Below are positions 26,893-35,648 of a stretch of DNA of 64,000 nucleotides, one piece after another; within the stretch, counting starts at the first letter, position 1, and each line of letters starts with the position of its first letter. The notes beneath the pieces were generated by a model. The model worked only from the letters and a program-made list of their open reading frames with translations. It ran no database searches and was not told the origin of the DNA. The position numbers were made by a program, and so were the translations under genes. The stretch is taken from the NCBI GenBank assembly GCA_041395725.1, contig JAWKZW010000001.1, positions 3,416,501 to 3,480,500 of the forward strand, read 5' to 3'. This DNA is from Gammaproteobacteria bacterium. Lineage in GTDB: Bacteria; Pseudomonadota; Gammaproteobacteria; Pseudomonadales; Pseudohongiellaceae.

Positions 26893-29201
26893 AGAAGCTT
26901 TTCCAGCACCTTTTCTGCCCGCTGCTGCAGTTCCTTGCGTACCGGACAGGATAACGGCCCAGCACACAACAGGGCCAGTTGAAACTCACGTCCAAATCGT
27001 GCCCGGTCTCCGCTGTCTTCTGTGACTGCTTTGCCAAAATTATTCTGCAACTGGCTGAGCTGTAACTCCATTCGCATACCGCGGTCCTGCTCCGGTGAGT
27101 CGAGATTGGCCCGTATTTCAGCTTCAATTAACTGTCTGCGAGCCAGTTTTTCAGACTCTTCCTGAAGCTTGTTGAGGGCTTTGACACTCCTGGTGCCAAG
27201 CACAGCCTCCAGCCGCTGATTCATCCGGCGGTCAAAATCTGTCAGTCCGCTGTTTTCCAGGCTACCCCAGGCCGCCCTGTCAAAATTGTTCTGCTCGCTG
27301 GACAGCGATTCGTCGTCACTACAGGCCAGCAGTGTGGTCTCCAGCGCCAGGCAGACAGATGCCCTGGCTTCCAGGGAGGCCAGCGCCTGCAGCTGCTTTT
27401 TATCCGGTAAGCGGCGTAACCGTGACTCGATTTTCCGGGTCAGTACGGTGAAACGATCCAGTAACTGGCGGCGCTCCTTCTTGATTTTAGGGCTCAGCGC
27501 CTGGTTGAAATCCCGCTGCAGAGAAGCAAAAAGTTTGCGCGATTCCCGTAAGGTCTCGTCATCCTGCTCAAGGATCTGATCCAGTTTTGACAGCAGGTCA
27601 TTACAGGCCTGCAGTGAACTGCCGATCTCGTTACGAAGTGCATTTTTGGTGTTGTCACGGTCCTTGAACAGGGTGTCACAGGCGGCTCTGAAGTCCTCCC
27701 AGTGTTTTCTGTCATCTTTGAATGAGGCCGGTCCGATGGCTTTCCATTCGATCTGCAACGCCTTAGCTTGCGCCATGGCCTCACGCCGATCATCCAGATC
27801 CAGCAGCTGCCGCGCTTTCTCAACCAGTGCCTGCTTCAATTCACCGTTAGTCCTGGCCGCGGAATTCCGAATTGAGCGAACCTGATCTAGAAGACCGTAA
27901 AATCTCTTTTGCAATTTCTTTATTTTTGACTGTTCGATTGGCGCGTATTTTTTCCAATCTTCCTGGACCTGTTTTTCAAAATTCTTGAGGTCTGCGATAT
28001 TGGGCGCCGTCTGGTCAGCGGTCTGCAGAAAGTTTTCGATGCGTGAACATATTTCTTCGCGTTGCTTAAAGTTTTCGATCATCTGCGCCTTACGCTGTTT
28101 AAAATGCTCCTTGCAGGGGGCATAGGCGTCGTCTGATACTTTTTTAAACTGTTGCCACAGCTCTTCGTTCTGGTCCGAAAACCCCAACAGCTTCCATTTT
28201 TCGTGGAGCTTGCGTATCTGGGCGGCTTTTTCCGGTACAGGGAGGGTTAGATCGCGAAGTTTTTCCATTTCGCCGATCAGTTCTTTCTTTTTCTCAGCCG
28301 CGGCGAACTTCTTCCATTCCTGCAATTCGTTGATTTTAGCGCGCAGTTCGGAAATCTGCTCCTTAAGCTCTGTTTGAGTGCGGCTGCTGAGATTTCTGGT
28401 GTTGGATTGAATTTTGTCCCACAAGGAGCCGGCTGCGGTGCTGTTGCCGGCTTCCAGCAGGCTGCGTAATTCGTCAACCAGTTTGCCGGTGTCACCCAGC
28501 AGCTCAGCCTGGAACTCCCGGTTCTTACTGACAATGTCATCAAGTGTCTGCTCTGCTTCCAGCAGTGTGTGGTAGGACTCTGAAACCGGAGTTTCCAGGG
28601 GCCAGCCAATTTCGCTCTTCAGTCGGCGGATCAGTTTCTGGGCGTTAACAATGTCAGCAGTGCGCTTCGAATCCAATTTGCCCACAGCGCTGAGTGCCTC
28701 ATCGAGCATCGGGCGACGCTCATCCAGTAGAGAAACAGCCTTGACCAGACGGGCCAGCGCCAGCAGGTCGCCGGATAGGCCGGCGCTTTTATTGCGGCTG
28801 ACCTGGAGTATGGCCTCTGGCATGGATTTGCCCAGCTCCATGAGCAGGGTTTCTTCCTGGTTCGTGAGAGGATTCTGCAGGGTCGAGAGTACCTGAACGT
28901 GTCCTTGCAGTGCGGAGGTCAGTTGTTCGGTGACGCGGCTGTCGATTTCGACCGCTGGCTTAACGGGCTCTTCATTTTCGCAGCGGGAGCCAGGGTCAGA
29001 TGACTCACTGGATGACTCAACGGTGGCTGGCGTGGCGCTTCCCTGGGCCTCGCTGCCAGCTTCACTCTCGGTAGTCGCGCGACTCAGGTCAGACTCTTTT
29101 GTCATGCTACCAGTGTCACTGGTGGCGCCGGGATCCGCTGTGTCGCTCGAGGGAGATGGGCTGCCGGTAACTGCCGGGGTTGGCGTTTCTTCACTGCTCA
29201 T
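26889..29201 (-). CDS. DUF349 domain-containing coiled-coil protein
   Basis: The protein has 770 residues. The first 90 are a low-complexity Ser/Thr/Pro/Glu segment (SEETPTPAVTGSPSPSSD). The rest is almost entirely helical and contains at least three DUF349 repeats, recognisable as LHEKWKLLGF, VQEDWKKYAPIEQSKIKKLQ and LQIEWKAIGPASFKDDRKHW. No catalytic motif is visible. DUF349 proteins are long helical scaffolds of uncertain role. Starting at 29201 gives MSSEETPTP; the frame upstream to 29312 overlaps the divergent promoter region and is not preferred. It is divergent from dinG. Confidence 0.85.
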   Translation of the reverse strand: MSSEETPTPAVTGSPSPSSDTADPGATSDTGSMTKESDLSRATTESEAGSEAQGSATPATVESSSESSDPGSRCENEEPVKPAVEIDSRVTEQLTSALQGHVQVLSTLQNPLTNQEETLLMELGKSMPEAILQVSRNKSAGLSGDLLALARLVKAVSLLDERRPMLDEALSAVGKLDSKRTADIVNAQKLIRRLKSEIGWPLETPVSESYHTLLEAEQTLDDIVSKNREFQAELLGDTGKLVDELRSLLEAGNSTAAGSLWDKIQSNTRNLSSRTQTELKEQISELRAKINELQEWKKFAAAEKKKELIGEMEKLRDLTLPVPEKAAQIRKLHEKWKLLGFSDQNEELWQQFKKVSDDAYAPCKEHFKQRKAQMIENFKQREEICSRIENFLQTADQTAPNIADLKNFEKQVQEDWKKYAPIEQSKIKKLQKRFYGLLDQVRSIRNSAARTNGELKQALVEKARQLLDLDDRREAMAQAKALQIEWKAIGPASFKDDRKHWEDFRAACDTLFKDRDNTKNALRNEIGSSLQACNDLLSKLDQILEQDDETLRESRKLFASLQRDFNQALSPKIKKERRQLLDRFTVLTRKIESRLRRLPDKKQLQALASLEARASVCLALETTLLACSDDESLSSEQNNFDRAAWGSLENSGLTDFDRRMNQRLEAVLGTRSVKALNKLQEESEKLARRQLIEAEIRANLDSPEQDRGMRMELQLSQLQNNFGKAVTEDSGDRARFGREFQLALLCAGPLSCPVRKELQQRAEKVLEKLL

Positions 29202-29370
29202 GTTAATCCGCCTGCTGCCTCTTTGGAAATGAAGCGCAAGTGTACCAGAAGTTATTTCATCGGTGACAGCGGCGAGTTGCCGGTAAATCCACCCAGAGAA
29301 ACTACCGGCCATACCGCACGCAGGAGGAAAGTGGATGATTTGTCCACATTTCCCGATCGGGAGGACTATA

Positions 29371-31623
29371 ATGATTGCATCTTACCTGTGGCGCTCGATG
29401 GAGTTCTGTTTGGCCGTCCCCAAATCCAGTCAACCTGCCGGTCTGCTTCCTGACGACGTAAAAAAAAGCATTCAGTCAGCTTATACGAAGCTCATCGAGA
29501 CCTACAGGTTTACGCCTCGCATGGGGCAACGGCAAATGATAGCCGAGATTGCCAATTGCCTGGCCACTGTCCAGAACGCGAGTGCGAGCCCGGAGGAAAA
29601 TACCGATCACGCGCCACCGATTTGCGTGGTAGAAGCCGGAACCGGTACCGGCAAGACGCTTGCTTACGTGCTGGCAGTCCTGCCGGTGGCGAAAAAACTC
29701 GACTTCAAAGTGGTGCTGGCCACTGCAACCGTGGCGTTGCAGGAGCAGGTGATCCTTAAGGATCTGCCAGATATTCTGGCGGGCTCGGAGCTGGATTTCA
29801 GTTTCGCCATGGCCAAGGGAAGGGGGCGATATTTATGCCTGGCGCGTCTGGATAGCCTGTTGCAGGACAACGCCAGTCTGAATGCCATGTTTGATCTCTA
29901 TGGAGATCAACCGGAAGGACCGGGCCAGGGGGACAAGTCCCTCTATCAGGCAATGCTGGACGATATTTCGGCCGGTCGCTGGCAGGGTGATCGGGATGAA
30001 TGGCACGAACCGGTGACCGATACAGCCTGGCGTCAGGTGACGGTGGACAACAGTCAATGCATGGGAGCACGCTGCAGCTACTTCAAACAGTGCTGTTTTT
30101 TCAAGGCCCGCGAACGAATGGACAAGGTGGATTGTATTGTCACCAATCATGATCTGGTGCTGGCCGATCTGGCGCTGGGGGGAGGGGTCATTTTGCCGGA
30201 TCCCGCGGAGACTCTGTTCATCTTCGATGAGGCCCATCATCTGCCGGTAAAGAGTAACAATCATTTCGCCGCCTTTACTCGCATCAAGGGTAGCCTGCAA
30301 TGGCTGCAACAGGTTGACAGGGCGATGCTGCAGCTGACCGCAGAACCGCAATTGATGAATGCGCTGGGAGGCGATTCAGACCTGGAAACGATTCGCTCTG
30401 TGCTGGCAGACACGGGTGAGAAGCTCGGCGAAGTGTTACTGCTGCTGGAGAACCTGAGAGGGTCGCTGGATACCCTGGACAGTTACGGAAGCAGCCAGCA
30501 ACATACCTTCGCGCTCGGGGTAATTCCGATTGAATTGCAGGAGGCAGCAGGTGCTCTCGAAGTGCGATTCGGGCAACTCTATAACCATTTTTACGAGCTT
30601 CAGGATGGCATCAAGCAACTGGTGGAAAACGGAGCGGATCTGCAGATGCGCCTGTTGGCAGAGCAATGGTTTCCGTTGGCGGGCAGTATGTTTTCCCGGG
30701 CCGACAGCAGCCTGAAGCTATGGACCAGCTTTGCCCATGGAGATCCGCCGGAATCAGCGCCATCAGCCCGCTGGCTTACTCTGACAGAATTCAACGATGA
30801 CACGGATTTCAGCCTGGCATCCAGCCCGGTGCTGGCGGCAGATAATCTCGCCCGGCGCCTTTGGAGTACCTGTGGTGGCGCCGTACTGACTTCGGCCACC
30901 CTTTCTGCGCTGGGGCGCTTCGATGTGCTGAAACTGCGCGCCGGGCTGCCGGAACAGACCCGCTATCTGAGCATTCCCAGCCCGTTCGATTTCGCCACCA
31001 GGGCGGTATTGAGAATTCCGCGCATGCATTGCGAACCTTCGGACAACCAGCGTCATACCGACCTGATCGTGGCGTCTTTGCCAGATATGCTGCTGGAGGA
31101 TCAGGCGGCGCTGATACTGTTTTCCAGTCGTCGCCAGATGCAGGACGTGCTACAGGGTCTCGAGCCCGAGTTGTACGACAGGGTTCTGTGCCAGGACGAT
31201 TACCAGAAATCGCAACTCCTGCAGCAGCACAGAGAACGCATTGATCGGGGAGAGCGCAGCATTATTTGTGGCCTTGCCAGTTTCGCCGAGGGTATCGACC
31301 TGCCAGGCAAGTATTGCACCCATGTATTGATCGCCAAGATACCGTTTGCAGTTCCCAATGATCCAATCGAAGCGACTTTATCCCAGTGGATCGAATCCAG
31401 AGGCGATAACCCGTTCATGACTCTGGCTGTTCCCGAAGCCGCTTTTCGACTGGTGCAGGCCTGTGGGCGCCTGTTGCGCAATGAATCTGACAGCGGGAAA
31501 ATAACCCTTTTTGACGAGCGACTGGTGACCAAATTTTACGGCAAGGCCATCCTGGAGTCCCTGCCTCCGTATCGGCGGGAAATATTTCAACAGACGCTGA
31601 CTGTGCAGGGCGCCGCTGACTGA
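29371..31623 (+). CDS. dinG: ATP-dependent DNA helicase DinG
   Basis: DinG is a 5'-3' superfamily 2 helicase of the XPD type that unwinds R-loops and other structures. The 750-residue protein has Walker A EAGTGTGKTLAY, an Fe-S cluster cysteine set (Cys in RGRYLCLARL, CMGARCSYFKQCCFF), the DEAH box FDEAHHLP, and C-terminal motifs LTSATLSALGRF and QACGRLLRN. The ATG at 29371 follows GGGAGG by six bases, so it is preferred to 29335 and 29398. I found no LexA box near the start. Confidence 0.95.
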   Translation: MIASYLWRSMEFCLAVPKSSQPAGLLPDDVKKSIQSAYTKLIETYRFTPRMGQRQMIAEIANCLATVQNASASPEENTDHAPPICVVEAGTGTGKTLAYVLAVLPVAKKLDFKVVLATATVALQEQVILKDLPDILAGSELDFSFAMAKGRGRYLCLARLDSLLQDNASLNAMFDLYGDQPEGPGQGDKSLYQAMLDDISAGRWQGDRDEWHEPVTDTAWRQVTVDNSQCMGARCSYFKQCCFFKARERMDKVDCIVTNHDLVLADLALGGGVILPDPAETLFIFDEAHHLPVKSNNHFAAFTRIKGSLQWLQQVDRAMLQLTAEPQLMNALGGDSDLETIRSVLADTGEKLGEVLLLLENLRGSLDTLDSYGSSQQHTFALGVIPIELQEAAGALEVRFGQLYNHFYELQDGIKQLVENGADLQMRLLAEQWFPLAGSMFSRADSSLKLWTSFAHGDPPESAPSARWLTLTEFNDDTDFSLASSPVLAADNLARRLWSTCGGAVLTSATLSALGRFDVLKLRAGLPEQTRYLSIPSPFDFATRAVLRIPRMHCEPSDNQRHTDLIVASLPDMLLEDQAALILFSSRRQMQDVLQGLEPELYDRVLCQDDYQKSQLLQQHRERIDRGERSIICGLASFAEGIDLPGKYCTHVLIAKIPFAVPNDPIEATLSQWIESRGDNPFMTLAVPEAAFRLVQACGRLLRNESDSGKITLFDERLVTKFYGKAILESLPPYRREIFQQTLTVQGAAD

Positions 31624-31669
31624 TTACGGCAGTTTAAAAGCTGGTTCCGGGCCTGGTCCTGAATTTTTA

Positions 31670-31722
31670 ACCAAACTCCTGCTGCGGCCGCACCCGGGGA
31701 CGGTCTCGCCACGGAGTTTGGT
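31670..31722. terminator. Bidirectional terminator candidate
   Basis: ACCAAACTCC (31670-31679) is inverted as GGAGTTTGGT (31713-31722) around a GC-rich loop, between convergent dinG and the small membrane protein gene. An A/T-rich stretch flanks the left arm, which would act as the T-run for the minus strand. Confidence 0.45.
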
Positions 31723-31734
31723 GAAATCTTTGGG

Positions 31735-31959
31735 CTAGCGGTGATGGTGGCGCCTGTGGGCATGACGATGTGACGAACGGGGTGTGTTTCGTGTCAGCAG
31801 AAAGGCAGCCAGCGCGCCGACCACAGCACCGCCTGCCAGCATTATCAGCAAATTGCCCATCAGCGGCGTCAAGCCCAGGCCTATGATCAGGCCCACGGTG
31901 ACACAAAGCGCGTACATTTCAGCAGCAGTGGCCTGGCGTTTGTTTTTTTTCTTGCTCAT
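31735..31959 (-). CDS. Small membrane protein with His-rich tail
   Basis: The protein has 74 residues: a Lys/Arg-rich start (MSKKKNKRQ), two hydrophobic helices (about residues 16-38 and 39-55) and a basic tail ending HRHAHRRHHHR. GGAGG is 7 bases upstream of the ATG. The His cluster could bind divalent metal, but this is inference. No family is recognised. It follows the cyclophilin gene on the same strand. Confidence 0.6.
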   Translation of the reverse strand: MSKKKNKRQATAAEMYALCVTVGLIIGLGLTPLMGNLLIMLAGGAVVGALAAFLLTRNTPRSSHRHAHRRHHHR

Positions 31960-32045
31960 GATGAGCCTCCAGCACAGTGTTCAGGGCGAGAACCCGTAGT
32001 ATAAGGTCAGTTTTTTATTGCGAACAGACTTCCGTCGGGCAACAA

Positions 32046-32912
32046 CTAAAGTCTGCGAATACTGTAGATCAGCGTCGCGCGGCGATTTCCCCCTCTGGCG
32101 GCGGATTGCTGATTGATGCGTTCCACCACATCCAGCCCCTCGACAACGCGGCCGATCACCGTGTAGCGTCCGTTAAGCCATTCTGCCGGCACCAGGGAGA
32201 TGAAGAACCCGGCACTGTTGGTATTCGGCCCGGAATTGGTCAAGGCTACTGTGCCGCGACTGATTGGTCTGGTGGGGTGCTGCTCCGTATAACGATAGCC
32301 CTGGTTTTCGTAGACCTGCTTGATTGTGAGTGTCCGCAGGTGCTGATCAAGCTCGTATTGCCGTTCGGCAATTTCCCCGTTGGATTCGATGCCCAGGGTC
32401 CGGTACAGGGGCACCAGCAGTGCTTCCTCCAGGTCTTCGCGATCACTGAGCTGCAGAATGGGATTGAATGAGCCGTCCGCCAGCACTGCAGGCATCCGGT
32501 CCAGCCCCAGGGAGCTGGCGTTGATCTCGTCCGCCAGGATTTCGGCAGGCTCACCAAAGACGTTCTCGGCCGGACTGCCGGTCTGAATCAGGAAACCGGG
32601 TATCACGCGATGAAAGGTCATGCCGTCAAAGTAGCGTGGTGAAAAAGTCTGGCCTGATTGACGGTCGGTAATTTCCAGTTCGCCTTCTGCCAGGGCAAGA
32701 AAGTTCTGCACGTTGCGAGGGGCCTCGTCCTCAAGTAACTCCAGGTAAATATTGCCGGCTCCGCTGGTGATTACGACCAGGGGATTTTCCGCACTTTCCA
32801 TCGCGGCTCTTGCGCTGGTTTCGTCGGCGCTGGTTGGTCCGGGGAACAACTGGATCGGTAACAGGAGTAAAGCGGCTATCAGGTGTTTCGTTTGTGTCTT
32901 GAAGGGAACCAT
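32046..32912 (-). CDS. Exported cyclophilin-type peptidyl-prolyl isomerase with insertion
   Basis: The protein has 288 residues with an N-terminal signal sequence (residues about 8-30), so it should fold proteins in the periplasm. The cyclophilin core is split: ITSGAGNIYLELLEDEAPRN and YFDGMTFHRVIPGFLIQTGS lie before, and SRGTVALTNSGPNTNSAGFF and GRYTVIGRVVEGLDVVERIN after, a helical insertion of roughly 80 residues (about 135-215) absent from PpiA. FHRVIPGF and the SAGFF block retain the usual active-site residues. DUF5062 is 12 bp upstream, so the genes are probably co-transcribed. Confidence 0.9.
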   Translation of the reverse strand: MVPFKTQTKHLIAALLLLPIQLFPGPTSADETSARAAMESAENPLVVITSGAGNIYLELLEDEAPRNVQNFLALAEGELEITDRQSGQTFSPRYFDGMTFHRVIPGFLIQTGSPAENVFGEPAEILADEINASSLGLDRMPAVLADGSFNPILQLSDREDLEEALLVPLYRTLGIESNGEIAERQYELDQHLRTLTIKQVYENQGYRYTEQHPTRPISRGTVALTNSGPNTNSAGFFISLVPAEWLNGRYTVIGRVVEGLDVVERINQQSAARGGNRRATLIYSIRRL

Positions 32913-32924
32913 GCAAATTCCGGT

Positions 32925-33185
32925 TTAACTCAGCAGATGGTGATCTTTGGGAAGGTTCTTGGTTATCCAGAGCGCCAGCTTGTGCTTCATGTTCTGCACT
33001 GACTCGTCCTGTTTGGCCAGGGGCTGTATGACCTTGTCCTTCACCAGTAACAGGTAGATGGCCCGTGCCTTGGTGTCCACGTGATCGGTTTCTTCGAACT
33101 TTCCCGCACCGCGAGCCTCAAAATACCGGGTACCCACCCGGATAGCCTCTTTCAGCAGTTCATTCTCGTTCTTTATTTTTTTCAC
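32925..33185 (-). CDS. DUF5062 family protein
   Basis: The protein has 86 residues, mostly helical and charged, with NENELLKEAIRVGTRYFEAR, a middle TKARAIYLLLVKDKVIQPL and an end MKHKLALWITKNLPKDHHLL. This matches my recollection of DUF5062, a small cytoplasmic family of Vibrio and related Gammaproteobacteria with no known role. AGGTG is placed well before the ATG. It lies 12 bp upstream of the cyclophilin gene. Confidence 0.85.
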   Translation of the reverse strand: MKKIKNENELLKEAIRVGTRYFEARGAGKFEETDHVDTKARAIYLLLVKDKVIQPLAKQDESVQNMKHKLALWITKNLPKDHHLLS

Positions 33186-33336
33186 CTGGCTGGCCTCTCA
33201 TTCCGGTCTTGTCCGGCCGACAGTCCCGTCTTGATTGGCAACGGCAACGGCAACCGCTCCATTCTAGGAGCAATGCCAGGGCCTGTGCAACTGCGATGGG
33301 GAAAGTCCGCGGTGGATGGAGAAGGGGAGGTTCCCG

Positions 33337-33924
33337 TCAGGTTTGATCGTAGCGGATCAGGTCGTCGGGTGTGTCGATGTCCTGACTGATTGCGGGATCA
33401 TTCACGGTGATCCGGACAACGGCATCGGAGTTATCCCTGATGACGTCGCGACCACCCTGGTCGCCATGCAGGCCAGTCAGGGCGGTAAAGAAAACCCTGC
33501 CAAATCCGACCGGATTGCCTGTCGTTCCGCCATAATCTGGCAGCACTATATTGTCTGCGCCCAGGGCTTCGGCCAGGGCTAGATAGGTCTCGGGTCTGAT
33601 AAAGGGCATGTCACCGAGGCAGACCAGGCAGCCATCCCAGTCGAAGTGCTGAAGCGCCTGTCGCATGCCAAAGGCAAGACTGGCGCCCATACCTTTCTCA
33701 GCATCCGAAAAGGCTTCGATGTAAACAGAACTGTCGGTAATCGTCACCCCGCTATCCGGGCGGGTAACCAGCAGGACCTGGGGAATTATGGATTGCACTG
33801 TGGCGACTGTCTGCTGCAGCACTGTATAACCCGAGTTCAGCCGGGCACGCAGTTTTGTGCCACCAAAGCGGCTGCTGAACCCCGCAGCCAGCACAATGGC
33901 ACCAATCCTGGGATTAGCGCTCAC
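33337..33924 (-). CDS. MocA/MobA-like nucleotidyltransferase
   Basis: The protein has 195 residues and the GT-A-like fold of molybdenum cofactor nucleotidyltransferases: VLAAGFSSRFGGTKL binds the nucleotide, CLGDMPFIRPE holds the metal-binding Asp, and GNPVGFGRVFF and DIDTPDDLIRY close the fold. These features fit MocA (CTP:molybdopterin cytidylyltransferase) more than MobA. The start is GTG at 33924. It lies 17 bp after the small protein at 33942. It could serve the same molybdoenzymes as the distant XdhC gene. Confidence 0.8.
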   Translation of the reverse strand: MSANPRIGAIVLAAGFSSRFGGTKLRARLNSGYTVLQQTVATVQSIIPQVLLVTRPDSGVTITDSSVYIEAFSDAEKGMGASLAFGMRQALQHFDWDGCLVCLGDMPFIRPETYLALAEALGADNIVLPDYGGTTGNPVGFGRVFFTALTGLHGDQGGRDVIRDNSDAVVRITVNDPAISQDIDTPDDLIRYDQT

Positions 33925-33941
33925 GTTGGTCGGTTGGACTT

Positions 33942-34256
33942 TCAGTGCAGTGTCTTCTCATCCGGACGTTCGTCGAGCTCGGAGCCCGGTTGGGTGACTT
34001 CCACAACGACACCCTGAGGATTGGATCCTGCATCGTCGTCGTCCACCGGGCACAGCTCCAGTTCGCTTTTATCCCTCTCCCTTTCGCGCCGGGCGCGCTG
34101 GATTTCTTCGATTTCCCGACGCGCCGTGATCTGATCGCTCAGGTGCTTTCTCAGGCGGTTTACTACGCTGGTCATCACCTCTATGGTCTGGCTGAGTTGA
34201 TCGAGAGTAATTAGAGTCCTTTCCGGATCGTTTTCTGAGTACTTCTTCTCACTCAT
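33942..34256 (-). CDS. Small charged protein downstream of nrdB, unknown
   Basis: A 104-residue cytoplasmic protein. Residues about 15-65 form a likely coiled coil (LDQLSQTIEVMTSVVNRLRK, then REIEEIQRARRERERDK), followed by an acidic, flexible tail. AAGGAG stands well before the ATG. It begins 54 bp after nrdB and precedes the MocA-like gene by 17 bp. I recognise no family. Confidence 0.65.
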   Translation of the reverse strand: MSEKKYSENDPERTLITLDQLSQTIEVMTSVVNRLRKHLSDQITARREIEEIQRARRERERDKSELELCPVDDDDAGSNPQGVVVEVTQPGSELDERPDEKTLH

Positions 34257-34310
34257 GCTGGCTTCTCCTTGATTGTATTGGCTGGCCCTGGTCCCGTCTC
34301 TGACCGAGAA

Positions 34311-35603
34311 TCAGTCCCAGTTCAGCGCGCCACCGGTCTTGTACTCAGTAACCCGTGTCTCAAAGAAATTTTTCTCCTTGCGCAAATCCATTATTTCCGA
34401 CATCCACGGGAACGGGTTTCCTACACCTTTGAACTGTTCGGGAAGCCCGATCTGGACCAGTCTCCGGTTGGCGATAAACTGCAGATACTCTTCCATCATG
34501 GCTGCGTTCATCCCCAGCACGCCACGGGGCATGGTATCCCGGGCATATTCAATTTCCAGCTGGGTGGCCTGCAGTATCATCTGGGTGACCTGCTCCTTCA
34601 TAGAGTCGGTCCAGAGTTGTGGATTTTCCAGTTTGATCTGGTTGATCATGTCGATGCCGAAATTCAGGTGCATGGACTCGTCGCGCAGAATGTACTGGAA
34701 TTGCTCGGAAGTGCCGGTCATCTTGTTGCGGCGCCCCATGGAAAGAATCTGGGTAAAGCCGCAGTAGAAGAAAATTCCTTCCAGGCAGCAGTAAAACGCC
34801 ACCAGATTACGTAATAGCTTCTGATCGTTTTCCACAGTCCCGGTTTCGAAGGCTGGATCAGACAGGTCCTGTGTGTACTTCAGTCCCCAGGCGGCCTTCT
34901 TAGCTACCGACGGTATTTCATGATACATGTTGAAAATTTCACCTTCATCCATGCCTAGCGACTCGATGCAATACTGATAGGCATGAGTATGAATCGCCTC
35001 TTCGAACGCCTGACGAAGAATATACTGACGGCATTCCGGGTTCGTGATCAGGCGGTAAATCGCCAGCACCAGGTTGTTGGCGACCAGTGAGTCCGCGGTT
35101 GAAAAGAAACCCAGGCTGCGTTTTACGATCAGGCGCTCATCGGCTGTCAGCCCACCTTCGGTCTTCCACAGAGCGATGTCGGCGTTCATATTGACTTCCT
35201 GGGGCATCCAGTGGTTGGCGCAGCCGTCGAGGTACTTCTGCCACGCCCAGTCATACTTGAAGGGGACCAGCTGATTCAGGTCCGCGCGACAGTTGATCAT
35301 GCGCTTATCATCAACCTTGACCCTGGCGGCGGCTCCTTCTAATTCCTCAATCCCGGCCTGAACATCGAGATCCTCCAGCGCGTCAATGGCCCGTTGCAGA
35401 GCCTGATCGTTGGCGGCAATGGCCGCGTCTGCTGTTTCGGTCTGTGACGACGCGCCCTCTGTAGTTTCTTTTTCTGTCGACTGTGGGGTGGCTGTCCGCG
35501 GCGCTGCTTGCGGCGCAGGTGCCAGGTCTGCTACTTTGCTGCGAGCAGGGGGCTCGAAAGCAACAGGCTGGTCTTCGTTTTCAAATTCATCCCATGACAA
35601 CAT
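34311..35603 (-). CDS. nrdB: Ribonucleoside-diphosphate reductase beta subunit (class Ia)
   Basis: NrdB holds the di-iron centre and the tyrosyl radical passed to NrdA. The 430-residue protein has an N-terminal extension of about 80 low-complexity residues ([14 protein letters not shown]) not found in the E. coli enzyme. The ligand block [17 protein letters not shown] keeps Glu-x2-His-x3-Tyr, so the radical tyrosine is present. The second ligand region [17 protein letters not shown] is also intact. GAGGTG lies before the ATG. It follows nrdA by 45 bp and is surely co-transcribed. Confidence 0.96.
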   Translation of the reverse strand: MLSWDEFENEDQPVAFEPPARSKVADLAPAPQAAPRTATPQSTEKETTEGASSQTETADAAIAANDQALQRAIDALEDLDVQAGIEELEGAAARVKVDDKRMINCRADLNQLVPFKYDWAWQKYLDGCANHWMPQEVNMNADIALWKTEGGLTADERLIVKRSLGFFSTADSLVANNLVLAIYRLITNPECRQYILRQAFEEAIHTHAYQYCIESLGMDEGEIFNMYHEIPSVAKKAAWGLKYTQDLSDPAFETGTVENDQKLLRNLVAFYCCLEGIFFYCGFTQILSMGRRNKMTGTSEQFQYILRDESMHLNFGIDMINQIKLENPQLWTDSMKEQVTQMILQATQLEIEYARDTMPRGVLGMNAAMMEEYLQFIANRRLVQIGLPEQFKGVGNPFPWMSEIMDLRKEKNFFETRVTEYKTGGALNWD

Positions 35604-35648
35604 AATTACACCTCTGTTTCTGATTCTGTATTCGCTGCTCGGGCGCTG

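Noticed and set aside
29335..29370. Upstream start of dinG at 29335
   Set aside because: The ATG at 29371 has a strong GGGAGG six bases upstream; the upstream start has none.
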